Assembly: GCF_000384115.1 (NCBI RefSeq)
Contig: NZ_KB913029.1
Location: 778,907-842,906 of the forward strand
Direction: 5' to 3'
Origin: Sporichthya polymorpha DSM 43042
Lineage (GTDB): Bacteria; Actinomycetota; Actinomycetes; Sporichthyales; Sporichthyaceae
Length of the DNA stretch: 64,000 nucleotides
Part shown: in pieces, positions 23,440 to 30,872 of the stretch
Layout: the number at the start of each line of letters is the position of its first letter
Position numbering within the stretch: the first letter of the stretch is position 1
Notes under the pieces: model-generated
The model's input: the letters and a program-made list of their open reading frames with translations, nothing else
The model's database searches: none
What the model was told of the DNA's origin: nothing
Made by a program: the position numbers and the translations under genes

Positions 23440-25824
23440 TCAGCGCGCGAAGCGGCGGCCGTTGACGGGTGACTGCGGGATCGGTGGCACCTTGGGCTTC
23501 GCCACGAATCCCAGCGGCTCGTTGAAGTTGACCGGGTTGATCGTCGGGAGCTTGCCCACCGCCCGGCCGTAGGCGATCGCCGCGGCGGCCTGGCCGGCGG
23601 CCACACCGGTCTCGCCGGCGCCACCACCGATCTCACGGCTGTCCGGCATGACGTGGCACTCGAACACGTACGGGACGTTCCACTGCCGGGTGTACCGGTA
23701 GTTGTCCCACGAGCCCTCGAGCGGCAGGCCGTCCTCGATGTGCAGACTCGCCGTCAGGGCCTGGGCGATGCCGTCCATGCAACCGCCCATCATCATCGCC
23801 TGGAAGTTGCGCGGGTTGATGACCCGTCCCGCGTCGACGGCCATGATCGCCTTCGTGACACGCGGACCGGTGTAGGCCTCGCGGATCTTCCGGTTCACCA
23901 TGGCGGGCCGGGCGTCGAGCTCCATGAAGCACGCGACCTTGCACTGGTACTCACTGTGGAGCGCGATCGCCTGCGCGGTGCCCTTCGGCATCGTGCGGCC
24001 CCAGTTGCCGGCCTCGGCGGCCTTGTCGAGAACCGCACGCCAGCCGTCGTTCGCCGCGAAGGAGCGACGGAACTCGTAGTCGTCCATGCCGAACGCGTCG
24101 GCCATCTTCGACACGTGGAGCTCACGCGCCGTCCCGGTGTCGGGCGAGTACACGTTTCGCACCGCGGACGTCGGGAGCGTGTCGTAGGCGAAGATCTCGT
24201 TGAGGAACACCGCGGTCGGGCCGAAGTGGTACGGCACGTCGGTGACGAGCTGGTAGAAGCCCATCGACACCGAGAGGTTGCCGGCCTCCTTGTTGCCGGA
24301 GAAGCCCAGACGCGGGTCCTGCGCGGTCGCCGAACCGGAGATGATCTCGCCGAGTCCGTGCGTCCAGTCGCACGCCGAGGACGCGCTCGACATCGTGAAG
24401 CTCGTGACGCTGTTGCCGTTCTTCGTGGCGCGCACGCGGTTCACCATCATCGGGTGCATACGCCCGTGGCGGTTGTCGTCCGTGCGGTGCCACATCAGCT
24501 TGACGGGCTTGCCGAAGGTCTTCGACGCCTCGACGGCCTCGTAGGACGCGTCCGAGAACAGGTGGCGACCGAACGAGCCACCGCCCGGCGGGCAGTGCAC
24601 GGTCACGGCGTCCTCGGGCAGGTCCAGCATCAGCGCGATCCGCTGCAGCGTGACGATCGGCATCTTGTTCGTGCCCCACACCTCGGCGGAGTCCTTGCGG
24701 ACGTCGGCGATGGCGCAGTTCGTCTCGAGCGGCGAACCACTGCGGTAGTGGAACGTGTAGTCCTCGTCGATGACCTCGTCGGTCGGCGCCGCGGGCGGCA
24801 CGGGCAGGAGGACGGACGCGACCTTCGCGGCCAGCGACTCGTTGTTCTCCTTGTCGACGGTCCCGGCGCCCCAGGTGACCTTGAGCGCGCGGATCGCGTC
24901 AATGCACTGACCGAAGGTGCGCGCACGCACGGCGACGCCACGGGAGATCGCCGCGACGTCGGTGACGCCCGGCATCCCCTTCACGCGCTCGAGGTTGTCG
25001 ATCGACTGCACGGTGCCGTTGATCGTCGGCGGCCGGCACAGCATCGTCGGAAGTGCGTTCGGGACCGCGAGGTCCATCGCGAACTTCTTCTTGCCGGTGA
25101 CCATGTCGACGGCGTCGACGCGGCCCACGCTCTTCCCGACGTACTTGCCGGGCTTGCCCTTGAGCTTGACGTCCAGCGGCTTCGTGACCTTCGAGGCCGC
25201 GAGCTCCGCCAGCGAGCCGTAGGTGGCCCGCTGACCGTCGGGGCCGTGGACGGCGCCGTCGCGGGTCTCGACCGCGGAGACGGGGACTCCCCACTTCTCC
25301 GCCGCCGCCGAGGACAGCGCCGTGCGAGCCGTCGCCGCCATCGTGCGCATCGGCATCCACAGCGAGAAGTGCGAGGTGGAACCACCGGTCAGCTGGTTGA
25401 AGACGAGCTCGGGACGGGCGTCGGAGAGGTAGACCTCCACGTCGTCCATCGACATGTCGAGCTCGTCGGCGATGACCTGCGCGAACGAGGTCGTGATGCC
25501 CTGACCGACCTCCTGGCGAGGCAGCGCGAAGCGCGCCTTGCCCTTGGGCGTCAGCTCGATCTTCAGGTGGTGGTTGGTCGGGAGGCACGAGTCCCGGTAC
25601 GCGTCCAGGAAGTCGTAGTTGGCCGAGAACGTGGGGTTACTCGGGATCGGGGAGGCACCGGCCGCGTGGGCCGTCGACGCTGTGCCTTCCCATGCCATGT
25701 CGGCAGTGACAGCCAGCGTGGTGCCGGCCAGCACGTACCCGACGAATTGGCGCCGCGAGGTGCCCGAAGGCTGTGCGGCAGGCGGTGCAAGCGTGGTCGG
25801 GTCGGGGCTGGGTGTTGGTGACAT
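23440..25824 (-). CDS. Tat-exported molybdopterin-binding hydroxylase large subunit (cassette A)
   Basis: A 794-residue protein of the xanthine dehydrogenase family, IorB-like single-chain type. The Tat signal is SRRQFVGYVLAGTTLAV (R24-R25), ending near AHAAG. Moco-domain hallmarks are PPGGGSFGRHLF, GLGEIISG, PTSAVRNVYSPD, AVDAGRVINP and, near residue 737, GGGAGETG, which carries the catalytic Glu. The PMEP-like loop reads GSPLETN. No FAD subunit accompanies it, so the electron acceptor is probably a membrane or extracytoplasmic carrier. The hydroxylated substrate is unknown, and isoquinoline, aldehyde or N-heterocycle types are all possible. The ATG follows the conserved leader hairpin (25834-25862). 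Confidence 0.92.
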   Translation of the reverse strand: MSPTPSPDPTTLAPPAAQPSGTSRRQFVGYVLAGTTLAVTADMAWEGTASTAHAAGASPIPSNPTFSANYDFLDAYRDSCLPTNHHLKIELTPKGKARFALPRQEVGQGITTSFAQVIADELDMSMDDVEVYLSDARPELVFNQLTGGSTSHFSLWMPMRTMAATARTALSSAAAEKWGVPVSAVETRDGAVHGPDGQRATYGSLAELAASKVTKPLDVKLKGKPGKYVGKSVGRVDAVDMVTGKKKFAMDLAVPNALPTMLCRPPTINGTVQSIDNLERVKGMPGVTDVAAISRGVAVRARTFGQCIDAIRALKVTWGAGTVDKENNESLAAKVASVLLPVPPAAPTDEVIDEDYTFHYRSGSPLETNCAIADVRKDSAEVWGTNKMPIVTLQRIALMLDLPEDAVTVHCPPGGGSFGRHLFSDASYEAVEASKTFGKPVKLMWHRTDDNRHGRMHPMMVNRVRATKNGNSVTSFTMSSASSACDWTHGLGEIISGSATAQDPRLGFSGNKEAGNLSVSMGFYQLVTDVPYHFGPTAVFLNEIFAYDTLPTSAVRNVYSPDTGTARELHVSKMADAFGMDDYEFRRSFAANDGWRAVLDKAAEAGNWGRTMPKGTAQAIALHSEYQCKVACFMELDARPAMVNRKIREAYTGPRVTKAIMAVDAGRVINPRNFQAMMMGGCMDGIAQALTASLHIEDGLPLEGSWDNYRYTRQWNVPYVFECHVMPDSREIGGGAGETGVAAGQAAAAIAYGRAVGKLPTINPVNFNEPLGFVAKPKVPPIPQSPVNGRRFAR

Positions 25825-25833
25825 GAACTGTTT

Positions 25834-25862
25834 TCCCTTCACGCCGGCTCGGGGGAACCGGC
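25834..25862 (-). promoter_or_regulatory. Conserved leader hairpin, cassette A
   Basis: In the mRNA sense: GCCGG, then a C-rich loop (TTCCCCCGAG), CCGGC, then GTGAAGGGA, nine bases before the ATG. It is almost identical to the leaders of cassettes B and C. GAAGGGA is the ribosome-binding site. The loop's TTCCC could pair with GGGAA of that site. It is a candidate translational control element. Confidence 0.6.
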
Positions 25863-26410
25863 TTTCGGGCCGTCGCGGACACGGCGGAAGTTCTGCTCCC
25901 GCCGGGCGACGGGATGGACAACGTGCGGCAGCCTCTTCGCGCAAAGCCTGGGGCGGGCGTCCCGGTCCTGGACGGGTGATCTGGCTGCGCACGGACACGG
26001 GACCTGGTTCGGCCTTCGCTTCCCGTCGAGTGTTCACCGGATCACACGCGAAGATCGCCCGATTTGCCCGTCCGTCGACGAGCGGTCATAGCTTTACGTC
26101 TAATGGTTTTGTGCGTCACGTCATAATCTGACGGAATATCAGATAGGTTTGGGTCGCGAGTTCCGCGGTATCGCGCGAGTCGAATGGCCGCGGGCCCCAG
26201 GCTGCATCGCCATCACCGACGTGGTCCCACCGCGAAATGCCGCAGGAGGGGTCTTGCGGCGGATTTATATCGTGTTACGATGTATACACAACAGCACATC
26301 TCCTCGGGTGCCGGGGGCGGTCATGGACCGCCGACACCCCAGGCCTCCCCCGGCCGAACGCGGGCAGCACGAAGTGCCGCTGCCAGGCGGTCGAGAAGCG
26401 GGGAAGAGGG
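25863..26410. promoter_or_regulatory. Long upstream region of cassette A with palindromes
   Basis: No gene is recognised in these 548 bases. They are AT-richer than the surroundings from 26090 to 26300. Two small palindromes stand out: ATCTGA-7-TCAGAT at 26126-26144 and ATCGT-GTT-ACGAT at 26269-26281. A leftward promoter-like pair, TTGTGT (26291-26286) and TATAAA (26269-26264), has a 16-bp spacer that contains the second palindrome. It would drive cassette A with a leader of over 400 bases. Confidence 0.35.
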
Positions 26411-26650
26411 TCAGCTCGTGAGGTCCAGAGCCCCGAGCTCAAGCAGTGTGGCCGCCTCCTCGGCGCAGGCGCCACACGTATCCAAGTGTCTTCGCATCAC
26501 GACGTCCTCGTACGCGGGATCCGCGGCGACCTGCTCGACGTACGCGCAGATCTGATCGAAGCACTCGTCGCACGACAAGTAGGGGTCCGCGTCGGCCGTG
26601 AGTCCGGCAACGACCTCGGCGAGCGACCGTGGTGGGGGCGGAGCGTTCAT
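26411..26650 (-). CDS. Zinc-binding anti-sigma factor candidate (ZAS type)
   Basis: A 79-residue soluble protein with two metal-binding clusters: C27-x2-C30 and C35 in the middle, and H55-x3-C59-x2-C62 (HLDTCGAC). The latter is the exact HxxxCxxC pattern of zinc-associated anti-sigma factors such as RsrA and ChrR. No membrane segment is seen. Its ATG overlaps the stop of the sigma factor gene by four bases, the usual order for a sigma/anti-sigma pair. The likely role is to bind and inhibit that sigma factor, possibly with redox or metal sensing. Binding is inferred from motif and operon position. Confidence 0.75.
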   Translation of the reverse strand: MNAPPPPRSLAEVVAGLTADADPYLSCDECFDQICAYVEQVAADPAYEDVVMRRHLDTCGACAEEAATLLELGALDLTS

Positions 26651-27402
26651 GCGGTACTCCGGTCGGTGATGGCATCCAGGTGCCCGCAGTCGGCAAGAGC
26701 GGCTCGCAACCGCCGACGGGCGTCGTGCAGGGTCTTGTAGAGCGCGTTGCGGGTGGTGCCCAACCGATCGGCCAGGACGTCGATCGGAACCTCGTCGATG
26801 ACGAGTGCGATCGCGATGCGCCGCTGATGCGGCGTCAGCGCGGTGCGGATCGCCTTCTCCACGGCCCGGGCCAGCTCTGTCGCCTCGGCCAGCTCGGACG
26901 GGGAAGCACTGTGGTCGACCATCCCCACCAGGTCGACGGAGTCGGAGAGCGAGATCTCCTTGTGTCGCCAGGCCTGCTTCCGCACCTCGACCCCGGCCTG
27001 GTAGACCGCGAACTTGTAGGCCCAGGTCGAGAAACGGCTCCGGCCCTCGAAGGTGTCCAGCCGCCGCAGCACGGAGACCGTCGCCTCGTCGGCGGCCTGC
27101 ATCGCCAGATCGGTGAGCTCCTCGGGGCCGGCGTGCGGAAGCATGCCGCGGAGCCGATACACCTGGTGCCGGCTCGCCCGCAGGAGGAGCTCATGGAGTC
27201 GACGCAGGGCGGCATCGCCGTCCGGACCGTCCGCGGTCAGATCGGCTATCCACTTCTCGTCCGACGGGGCGGCGTCGGAGTTTTCCACTACGACCGTTTC
27301 TTCGAGCTGCTCGGGGAGAGATACAGCAGGTATCCACGTTGGTGTCGCCTGGTCCCGAAGTCTTACCCCGAAATTTCGGGCCGTGACCAGGCTCGCGCTC
27401 AC
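26647..27402 (-). CDS. ECF-type sigma-70 family RNA polymerase sigma factor
   Basis: 251 residues from a GTG that overlaps the upstream gene's stop (GTGA). Region 2 is visible as LTDLAMQAADEATVSVLRRLDTFEGRSRFSTWAYKFAVYQ (cited here as short blocks: DEATVSVLRRLDTF, SRFSTWAYKFAVYQAG), the core-binding and -10 recognition helices. Region 4 is LTPHQRRIAIALVID, then IDVLADRLGTTRNALYKTLHDARRRLR, the -35-recognising helix-turn-helix. A longish N-terminal extension (~80 residues) precedes region 2, and a later internal start is possible. It is followed by the ZAS-type protein and preceded by an SBP56-like gene and a membrane-anchored protein in one tight operon. It could direct the neighbouring hydroxylase operons (inference). 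Confidence 0.88.
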   Translation of the reverse strand: MSASLVTARNFGVRLRDQATPTWIPAVSLPEQLEETVVVENSDAAPSDEKWIADLTADGPDGDAALRRLHELLLRASRHQVYRLRGMLPHAGPEELTDLAMQAADEATVSVLRRLDTFEGRSRFSTWAYKFAVYQAGVEVRKQAWRHKEISLSDSVDLVGMVDHSASPSELAEATELARAVEKAIRTALTPHQRRIAIALVIDEVPIDVLADRLGTTRNALYKTLHDARRRLRAALADCGHLDAITDRSTA

Positions 27403-28547
27403 CGGCTCGCCGAACCCTCGGTGGTGAGGGGCTTGCTCACCGTGGTCAGCCGCCCGTTCGGCACCCAGCCGCCGGTGCCGATGCCGCCGCCCCGGTGGGA
27501 CAGGTCGACACCCATCAGGCTGAACCCGGCCAGCGCGGCGTACAGGCGCGGCGGGCCGGCGGGGGCGGGCCGGCCGGTCGCGGCGAGCCACGTCGTGAAC
27601 CCGGCCGGTGACGCCAGCTTGCGCAGCGCGTACTTGTCGAGCTCGGCGATGTACTCCGCCGCCGGGCCCGCGGTGGTGTCGTAGTTCAGCACGACGACCG
27701 CGCCCGAGCTGTAGCCGAGCAACGTGCCGTTGCCGAGCCAGGGCGCGAGGTAGACCCCGGAGCGGGCGGGTTTCCGCGCCTGCGTCGCCAGCGCCCGCTC
27801 CGCGGCCGACCAGTCCCCGACGACGACGCGGGCGTCGAGCGGATGGCGGACGCCGTCCACGGGGAGGTTCAGCCGCGCCGCCTCGCGGCGCACGAGACGC
27901 TCGGCCGCGTCCGCCCGGGGCGAGTCGCCGCCCACGAGCCGGACGCCGGGGACGCCGCGGTCCGCGATCGAGCGCAGCATCCCGCGCAGCGCGGTCCGGT
28001 CGGCCGCCGTCAGCGCCTGGTTCGGGCAGCGGCTGGGGGGTACCGCGCCGGCCAGGGCCGCGCCGACGACGGCCGACAGGCATTCGGGGCCGGCGGCGGT
28101 GGTGATCGCCGGCAGGGTGGGGACCGTCGCGTCGGGATGCACGTCGAGCGCCGCGCGCCGTCCGGAGTGCTCGACCCACAGCGTCGTCGGGCCGGCCGGC
28201 AGGTCGACGAGCGCCCAGGCGCCCGGGGCACCGGCCCGACGTTGCGCCGCGACGAGCGCGTCGCCCACGCCGACCAGGTAACCCTCGCCGTCGACCCACA
28301 CGAGGTTCGGCCCCGGCCGGTGCGGGACGACGACGACCTGCGCCGTGCGCCCGTCGACCGACACCTGCTCGACGACGGGCTGCCCGCCGGCGGCCTGGGG
28401 CGGCATCGGCGGTCCCGCGCCGACGCCGCCCGCGAACACCCCGGTGACGACGACGCCGGTCGCCACCGCGGCCACCACGGCGACGAGTCCGATCGTCACT
28501 CGCCCGGCGCGCGACAGCACGCGCCGAACTCCGGGGTGGGCCGCCAT
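27399..28547 (-). CDS. Membrane-anchored extracytoplasmic protein of unknown function
   Basis: A 382-residue protein with one N-terminal transmembrane helix (VTIGLVAVVAAVATGVVVTGVFAGG) after a basic start, then a large exported domain. That domain has two cysteines (PECLSAV, SRCPNQAL), an Ala/Arg-rich helical middle and a C-terminal Gly-rich part ending in ...LTTVSKPLTTEGSASR. I recognise no family. It sits between the SBP56-like gene (one-base gap) and the sigma factor gene (four-base overlap). A role as a signal relay or membrane partner for the sigma/anti-sigma pair, or as an accessory to the SBP56-like protein, is possible but not shown. Confidence 0.7.
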   Translation of the reverse strand: MAAHPGVRRVLSRAGRVTIGLVAVVAAVATGVVVTGVFAGGVGAGPPMPPQAAGGQPVVEQVSVDGRTAQVVVVPHRPGPNLVWVDGEGYLVGVGDALVAAQRRAGAPGAWALVDLPAGPTTLWVEHSGRRAALDVHPDATVPTLPAITTAAGPECLSAVVGAALAGAVPPSRCPNQALTAADRTALRGMLRSIADRGVPGVRLVGGDSPRADAAERLVRREAARLNLPVDGVRHPLDARVVVGDWSAAERALATQARKPARSGVYLAPWLGNGTLLGYSSGAVVVLNYDTTAGPAAEYIAELDKYALRKLASPAGFTTWLAATGRPAPAGPPRLYAALAGFSLMGVDLSHRGGGIGTGGWVPNGRLTTVSKPLTTEGSASR

Positions 28548-28548
28548 G

Positions 28549-30444
28549 TCAGTCGCGGAACGCCGCGTCGGGCACCACGAAGATCATCGAGTGCGGCTTC
28601 GCGTCACCCCAGGGGCCGTGGGGCCACCAGACGCGGTTGAAGTCGACGCACGGTGCGCCGGTGTGTTCGTCCTTGAAGTCGCGGTCCAGTGAGAGCCGGT
28701 GCTGGTCGTCGATCGTCACCAGGCAGACCTTGTGGTCACCGTCCCAGCCGGTGCGGGCGACGAAGTAGTTCGAGTACGCCAGCCGGCGCGGGTCACGCGT
28801 CTCGGAGAACTTCCCGTCCGGGCCCTGGACGAAGTGGTCCAGCGCGCCCCAGTGCGGACCGCCGCTCGTCGGGTCGTCGACGGGCAGCACCGAGTGCACG
28901 GTGGGGCAGTCCTTCTCGGCGCCGCCGTTGAACGCCTCGGCCTCGGTGTCGATCTCGCACTTGTAGTCACTGCCCGCAGCGAGCAGCTTGCGGATGTCGA
29001 GCGAGAGAACGATGCCCGGCGTGCCCGGGTCGGAGGTGTTCGCGGTGTGGGCGCGGCGGCCCATCGTCACCGTGTAGAGGAACCGGTCGTCGGGCGAGGT
29101 CTGCAGCCAGCCGCTGCCCTCGCACCCGCTGTCGGCGAAGCCGTGGTGCCCGGCACCGCTGCCGGCCATGCCGGCCTTCGCGCGCTCGTTCATGGCGCGG
29201 TAGACGGCGGCCTGGTCGTAGACCTCGCGCCACTTCGGATCCTTCACGGTGATGTCGGGCGTGTAGTAGATCGCCCCGGCGCACATCGAGGAGGCGAAGG
29301 CGCCCTTGTGGCCCGGCCGGTTCGTGACCGTGACCTCCATGAAGCCCATGTTCTCGGCGTCCGAGGGCTTGGTCTTCCGCGGTCCGTCCGGCAGCCGCGA
29401 GACCGACACGACCTTCGGGTTCTTCCGGTCGCTGATGTCCCAGATCCGCACCGTGCGGCGGACCATGTTCACGTCGACCGGCGGCAGCGCCGGCAGCGGG
29501 TCCTCGATGATCACCGACGGCTGTGCGAAGTCACCGGTGATCATCCGGTTCAGGTCCTCGCGGAGCTGGATGCCGTGCGGGTTCGCGCACGAGCGCGGCT
29601 CGACCGGCGGCGTCATGGCGCACTCGTGCGGCACCGGCTCCATCCCGGGGGTCGCGGCGGGTGACTCGGAGATCGTCCGTCCGTTCCGGTCCAGCAGCAC
29701 GACCGAACCCGGGGCACCGCCGAAGCCGTTGCCCATCCGCGTCTCACCGTTGGTGTAGGTACAGGGACCGGGCAGGTTCGGGCCGCCCATCCACGTGCCG
29801 TAGGCCGTGCCGTCGCTCATCGTCCAGAACGCGTCGGGCACGGAGCCGCAGGGCGTGTCCGTCGGCAGGTTGACGCCGCGCAGCGTCAGCACCGGCAGGT
29901 TCGTGGCGTCGAGCGCGAACGCGACGTCGCTGTACAGGCCGCCGGCGAAGATGGTGTCGCCGCGGTGCCACTCGTACTGCATGTGGTGCGGCTCGTTCTC
30001 CGCGAGCGGGACCGTGACGGTGTTGACGACCTTGCCGTAGGTCGGCGCGCCCTTCTGCACGTCGATCACCGCGAGGAAGTCCGGCCCGACCGCGGGGGTG
30101 TGCGGACGGCCGAGCGAATCCATCGCCTCGCCGGCCGCGCCCGGCAGGTTGTGGAGCTTGCCGCCGGCCCCGGACTCGAGGTCGGCGGCGTTGACGTCGC
30201 CGGCCCAGACGACGAGGTACTCGTGCGCTGCCGCCGCGTCCCGGTCCACCCCGGGGAAGTTTCTGAGGTGGTTGGTGATCGTGAAGTCCTGGCCGTCGTC
30301 CGAGGTCCACGTCGAGGTGATCGTGGTGACCGGCGCCGCGGCCACCGGCGTGGGGGCGGCGACCGCGACGACGGAGCAGGCGAGAGCCAGCACCGAGAAG
30401 AGGCAGGTGGAGGGCCGGGGACGTGGCGAGGGCAGCAACCGCAT
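28549..30444 (-). CDS. Secreted SBP56/methanethiol-oxidase-like beta-propeller protein
   Basis: A 631-residue exported protein with a Sec signal ending near VAAAPVTT. It resembles, at a distance, selenium-binding protein 56: FLAVIDVQKGAPTYGKVVNTV and ENEPHHMQYEW correspond to the family's VDVDPxSPxYxxVIHxLxMPNxxDELHHSGW region. VLLDRNGRTI, RIWDISDRKNPKVVSV and SPDDRFLYTVTMG are further propeller blades. The HH pair could be copper-binding as in methanethiol oxidases. Multiple cysteines suggest disulfides outside the cytoplasm. It leads the operon with the membrane protein, sigma factor and ZAS protein, and diverges from hydroxylase cassette B. A truncated paralogue opens the window next to a multicopper oxidase. 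Enzymatic activity is inferred only. Confidence 0.7.
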   Translation of the reverse strand: MRLLPSPRPRPSTCLFSVLALACSVVAVAAPTPVAAAPVTTITSTWTSDDGQDFTITNHLRNFPGVDRDAAAAHEYLVVWAGDVNAADLESGAGGKLHNLPGAAGEAMDSLGRPHTPAVGPDFLAVIDVQKGAPTYGKVVNTVTVPLAENEPHHMQYEWHRGDTIFAGGLYSDVAFALDATNLPVLTLRGVNLPTDTPCGSVPDAFWTMSDGTAYGTWMGGPNLPGPCTYTNGETRMGNGFGGAPGSVVLLDRNGRTISESPAATPGMEPVPHECAMTPPVEPRSCANPHGIQLREDLNRMITGDFAQPSVIIEDPLPALPPVDVNMVRRTVRIWDISDRKNPKVVSVSRLPDGPRKTKPSDAENMGFMEVTVTNRPGHKGAFASSMCAGAIYYTPDITVKDPKWREVYDQAAVYRAMNERAKAGMAGSGAGHHGFADSGCEGSGWLQTSPDDRFLYTVTMGRRAHTANTSDPGTPGIVLSLDIRKLLAAGSDYKCEIDTEAEAFNGGAEKDCPTVHSVLPVDDPTSGGPHWGALDHFVQGPDGKFSETRDPRRLAYSNYFVARTGWDGDHKVCLVTIDDQHRLSLDRDFKDEHTGAPCVDFNRVWWPHGPWGDAKPHSMIFVVPDAAFRD

Positions 30445-30833
30445 GGGGATGTTGTCCGTTTCTCTTCCGCGCGACGACTCTTCGCTCCTCTGGCGGAAGG
30501 AGGCGACTCACCCTCGTCAGTGCCGTCACGACCTTTGGTTCTTACCGGACGAACCCTGACGTGCCGTCACAGAACTTGGTGCGATCGGACAAGTTGAACT
30601 GACCGGACATTTTCTCAGTAAGACCCTCGTGGTCCGCGTCACTTACTCCGATGTGCACACATTCCGCCCGCTGTGTACAACACCGCCCCACGCCAGGGCC
30701 TCCGCAGTTCTGGCACCCATCCGCCATGGGCGCAGGTGGTGAGTACTCCCACCCGCCATGCTCTTCAGCCGAAGGGCATTGACCTGAAGTTGATCGTGAA
30801 CGCCCCCGCCCGCTGACGATCGACGCCTCTTGA
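30445..30833. promoter_or_regulatory. Divergent promoter region of the SBP56-like/sigma operon and cassette B
   Basis: 389 bases without a gene, AT-richer than average. A CCGGACA element occurs at 30603-30609. Two TGTGNACA-like stretches (TGTGCACACA near 30652 and TGTGTACAACA near 30672) might be operator half-sites. I cannot place a confident -10/-35 pair. Confidence 0.35.
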
Positions 30834-30863
30834 GCCGGTCTCCCCCGAGCCGGCGCGAAAGGA
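30834..30863 (+). promoter_or_regulatory. Conserved leader hairpin, cassette B
   Basis: GCCGG, the loop TCTCCCCCGAG, CCGGC and then GCGAAAGGA, nine bases before the cassette B ATG. It differs from the cassette C leader at only two positions (C for T and A for G near the ribosome-binding site), although the genes themselves have diverged far more. Confidence 0.6.
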
Positions 30864-30872
30864 AGCACGCTC

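Noticed and set aside
25834-25862. Molybdenum cofactor riboswitch before the hydroxylase genes
   Set aside because: The Moco motif is a much larger multi-stem RNA. Here only one short hairpin is conserved, so it is reported as an unassigned leader element.
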